Positions 13,003-14,427 of a stretch of 14,427 bases of DNA are shown here, piece by piece. Every line of letters starts with the position of its first letter. The stretch's first letter is position 1. Under the pieces are notes generated by a model. It worked only from the letters and a program-made list of their open reading frames with translations. It searched no databases and had not been told where the DNA came from. Origin of the DNA: Deltaproteobacteria bacterium (lineage in GTDB: Bacteria; UBA10199; DSSB01); contig JAIOPF010000271.1 in assembly GCA_021414045.1 (NCBI GenBank), positions 1 through 14,427 on the forward strand, written 5' to 3'. The position numbers and the translations under genes were made by a program.

Positions 13003-14427
13003 AAGGTTTCCTCTGCTGATCCTGGCATTCATACCCTATCTGATCCTCGCTTGGCTCTGGATGCAGGCACTGTTTCCAGGACGCCCTGGACTCGAGACTC
13101 TGGTTCGTGCGTTGCCGCTATTCCTGGCGCTTCTGTTGGTGGGAGTTGGAGTTCCGGGACGATGGCTCGGCTCCGTCGAAACTACCTTCTGGATTTCCAG
13201 CCTGGCTTGCTTGGGATTGAGCTCGGTTTTGCTTTTTCGGTGGCGTCTTTCATTGGCCGTTTTTTGGCCCAAGTTTCATAGGGCGGATCTTTCTTGGGTT
13301 CTTGTCTCAGCAGTTGCTATCGTTCTCGTCGGGATCGTGAGCTTGCGCTATGCGATTTTTGATGAAGTCCGTTTGCAGGGACACATCCCCGTAGTCGAGG
13401 CCATGCTGCGCGGCCATTTCCCCCCGACCTACATCGCTTTTCCGGATGTGGGCTTTCGCTATCATTACGGCTTCAATATCTTGGCGGCCTTGTGCGGCAT
13501 GGCCGTCCACGTTCCCGGATACCTCGGTATCGATATTGCCACCTTGGTATGCTGGGTGGCCTTCGTTTCGAACCTCTTCCTGCTTTTTTCCAGCCTAGGA
13601 ATTCACCGCAAGGGTTGGGCCTTGGCCTTCTGCTTCGTCGTGCTCTCCGGCGGAATGAGTTGGCTGCTGGTTCCTCACCATGACGGAGGCAGCGGGCCGA
13701 TCTATCAATTGCCCTATTGGCAGCAGATGTTCATTTATTTCCGGGTCATCCATCCCAGCTTCATCATGTATTTCTTCCAGCATCCGATCTCCCTGGGTTT
13801 GGTGCTATTTTTGGGGATGTTGAAGTGCTTCACCGCGTGGTCCGAGGAAGGGAACCGCAAGGCCTATTGGACGGGCGTTTTCTTGCTCGGCGCGATGAGC
13901 CTGGCCCAGGTGATGCTGTTCGCCACCTCGCTCGCCGCTCTAGGCATTGTTTTCTTTTGGAGGTTCTTTCGCGCGGAAATTCCGCGGAGTCGCAATCTTT
14001 TGGAAGGGATGGGGGTGTTAGTGGGGGCCCTGCTATTGGCCTTCGCCTTGGGAGGATTTTTTCAATGGACCCCGGGCGCGGAGTCGCAGCCGATTCGCTT
14101 CACTTGGCCTCCCGGTTACCTGCGCAACGAATTTTACGGCGGCGCGAGGCCCATCACTTGGCGGCAAACTATTATCTGGTATCTCAGCGGGTTTGGCCTT
14201 GTTCTATTCATGATTCCCTGGGCTTGGTGGAAGGCCGTCCGTTCAAGTTGGCGCTTCGTCATTATTTTTCTTCTGGCTTTCGGCGTCCTCTCGGCGCTGA
14301 TCCCCCACTTTTTTCAGTATTCCTACAGTTGGGACATCGTGAAGTGGTTCTTCGCCTTCGAATTCAGTGGCAGAATTTTAATCGCTTGGGCCCTTTGGCC
14401 TTGGTTGGCCCAAAGCGCCAGTCGTCG
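12992..14427 (+). CDS. Polytopic GT-C-like membrane protein, cut off by the window end
   Basis: An open frame of 478 codons with no stop before the right edge; the 3' end lies outside. It is very hydrophobic, with about ten predicted membrane segments (for example 7-27, 38-56, 65-83, 100-119, 160-178, 183-200). After the third or fourth helix comes FDEVRLQGHIPVVEAML (123-139) then RGHFPP. An acidic residue pair in the first large outer loop followed by an H-x-P-like motif is the arrangement seen in GT-C glycosyltransferases, which use polyprenyl-phosphate sugars. FRYHYGFNIL (155-164) may also be conserved. The best start is the TTG at 12992, overlapping nadC by 11 bp and giving MATERFPLLILAF; the first ATG (13061) would cut into the first helix. 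Likely an envelope glycan transferase, but family and substrate are not certain. Confidence 0.72.
   Translation, partial: MATERFPLLILAFIPYLILAWLWMQALFPGRPGLETLVRALPLFLALLLVGVGVPGRWLGSVETTFWISSLACLGLSSVLLFRWRLSLAVFWPKFHRADLSWVLVSAVAIVLVGIVSLRYAIFDEVRLQGHIPVVEAMLRGHFPPTYIAFPDVGFRYHYGFNILAALCGMAVHVPGYLGIDIATLVCWVAFVSNLFLLFSSLGIHRKGWALAFCFVVLSGGMSWLLVPHHDGGSGPIYQLPYWQQMFIYFRVIHPSFIMYFFQHPISLGLVLFLGMLKCFTAWSEEGNRKAYWTGVFLLGAMSLAQVMLFATSLAALGIVFFWRFFRAEIPRSRNLLEGMGVLVGALLLAFALGGFFQWTPGAESQPIRFTWPPGYLRNEFYGGARPITWRQTIIWYLSGFGLVLFMIPWAWWKAVRSSWRFVIIFLLAFGVLSALIPHFFQYSYSWDIVKWFFAFEFSGRILIAWALWPWLAQSASR

Noticed and set aside
1..14427. Search for mobile elements, CRISPR arrays, tRNA/rRNA, toxin-antitoxin or defence genes
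   Set aside because: No transposase or integrase motif, no regularly spaced repeats, no structural RNA and no recognisable defence domain was seen on either strand.

Overview
This is a compact, mostly chromosomal-core window of moderately high GC, with short intergenic gaps (none longer than about 165 bp) and no sign of phage, insertion sequence, CRISPR array, tRNA or rRNA. The content (PolX with a PHP nuclease, CutA, ValS, NadC, DUF1622, a hotdog thioesterase) is bacterial. A small protein upstream of valS carries an amphipathic tail helix of a kind I associate with deltaproteobacterial response regulators. My best guess is therefore a deltaproteobacterial or related candidate lineage, held with low certainty.

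Layout from left to right. (1) 63-509 minus, acyl-CoA thioesterase-like hotdog protein, divergent from 610-990 plus, a DUF1622 membrane protein. (2) 957-3006 minus, a polX-cutA transcription unit whose cutA end overlaps the DUF1622 gene tail to tail. (3) 3062-5499 plus, a three-gene unit: a secreted FG-GAP-like protein, a small Rieske [2Fe-2S] protein and an AI-2E-family permease (the last two overlap by 8 bp). (4) 9026 down to 5257 minus, five genes: a flippase-like/LPG-synthase-type membrane protein, two unrecognised helical proteins joined by a TGATG overlap, a GH113-like secreted glycoside hydrolase, and a small exported protein overlapping its end by 23 bp. (5) 9191 to the right edge, plus: a 78-residue acidic helix protein, valS, nadC and a polytopic GT-C-like membrane protein. 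The last starts inside the end of nadC and runs off the window.

Functionally, block 2 is DNA repair plus metal tolerance. Block 5 is translation and NAD biosynthesis followed by a probable membrane glycosyltransferase. Block 4 looks like an envelope or extracellular-carbohydrate unit because it joins a polytopic flippase-like protein, a secreted TIM-barrel hydrolase and a small secreted protein, but no substrate can be read from the sequence.

I did not find a clearly new multi-gene system. The parts most worth a second look are the 243-bp tail-to-tail overlap of the AI-2E permease with the small secreted protein gene, the unrecognised pair at 6697-7937, the Gln-for-Glu changes in the flippase-like protein, the free-standing helix protein before valS, and the unfinished GT-C-like gene at the right edge.
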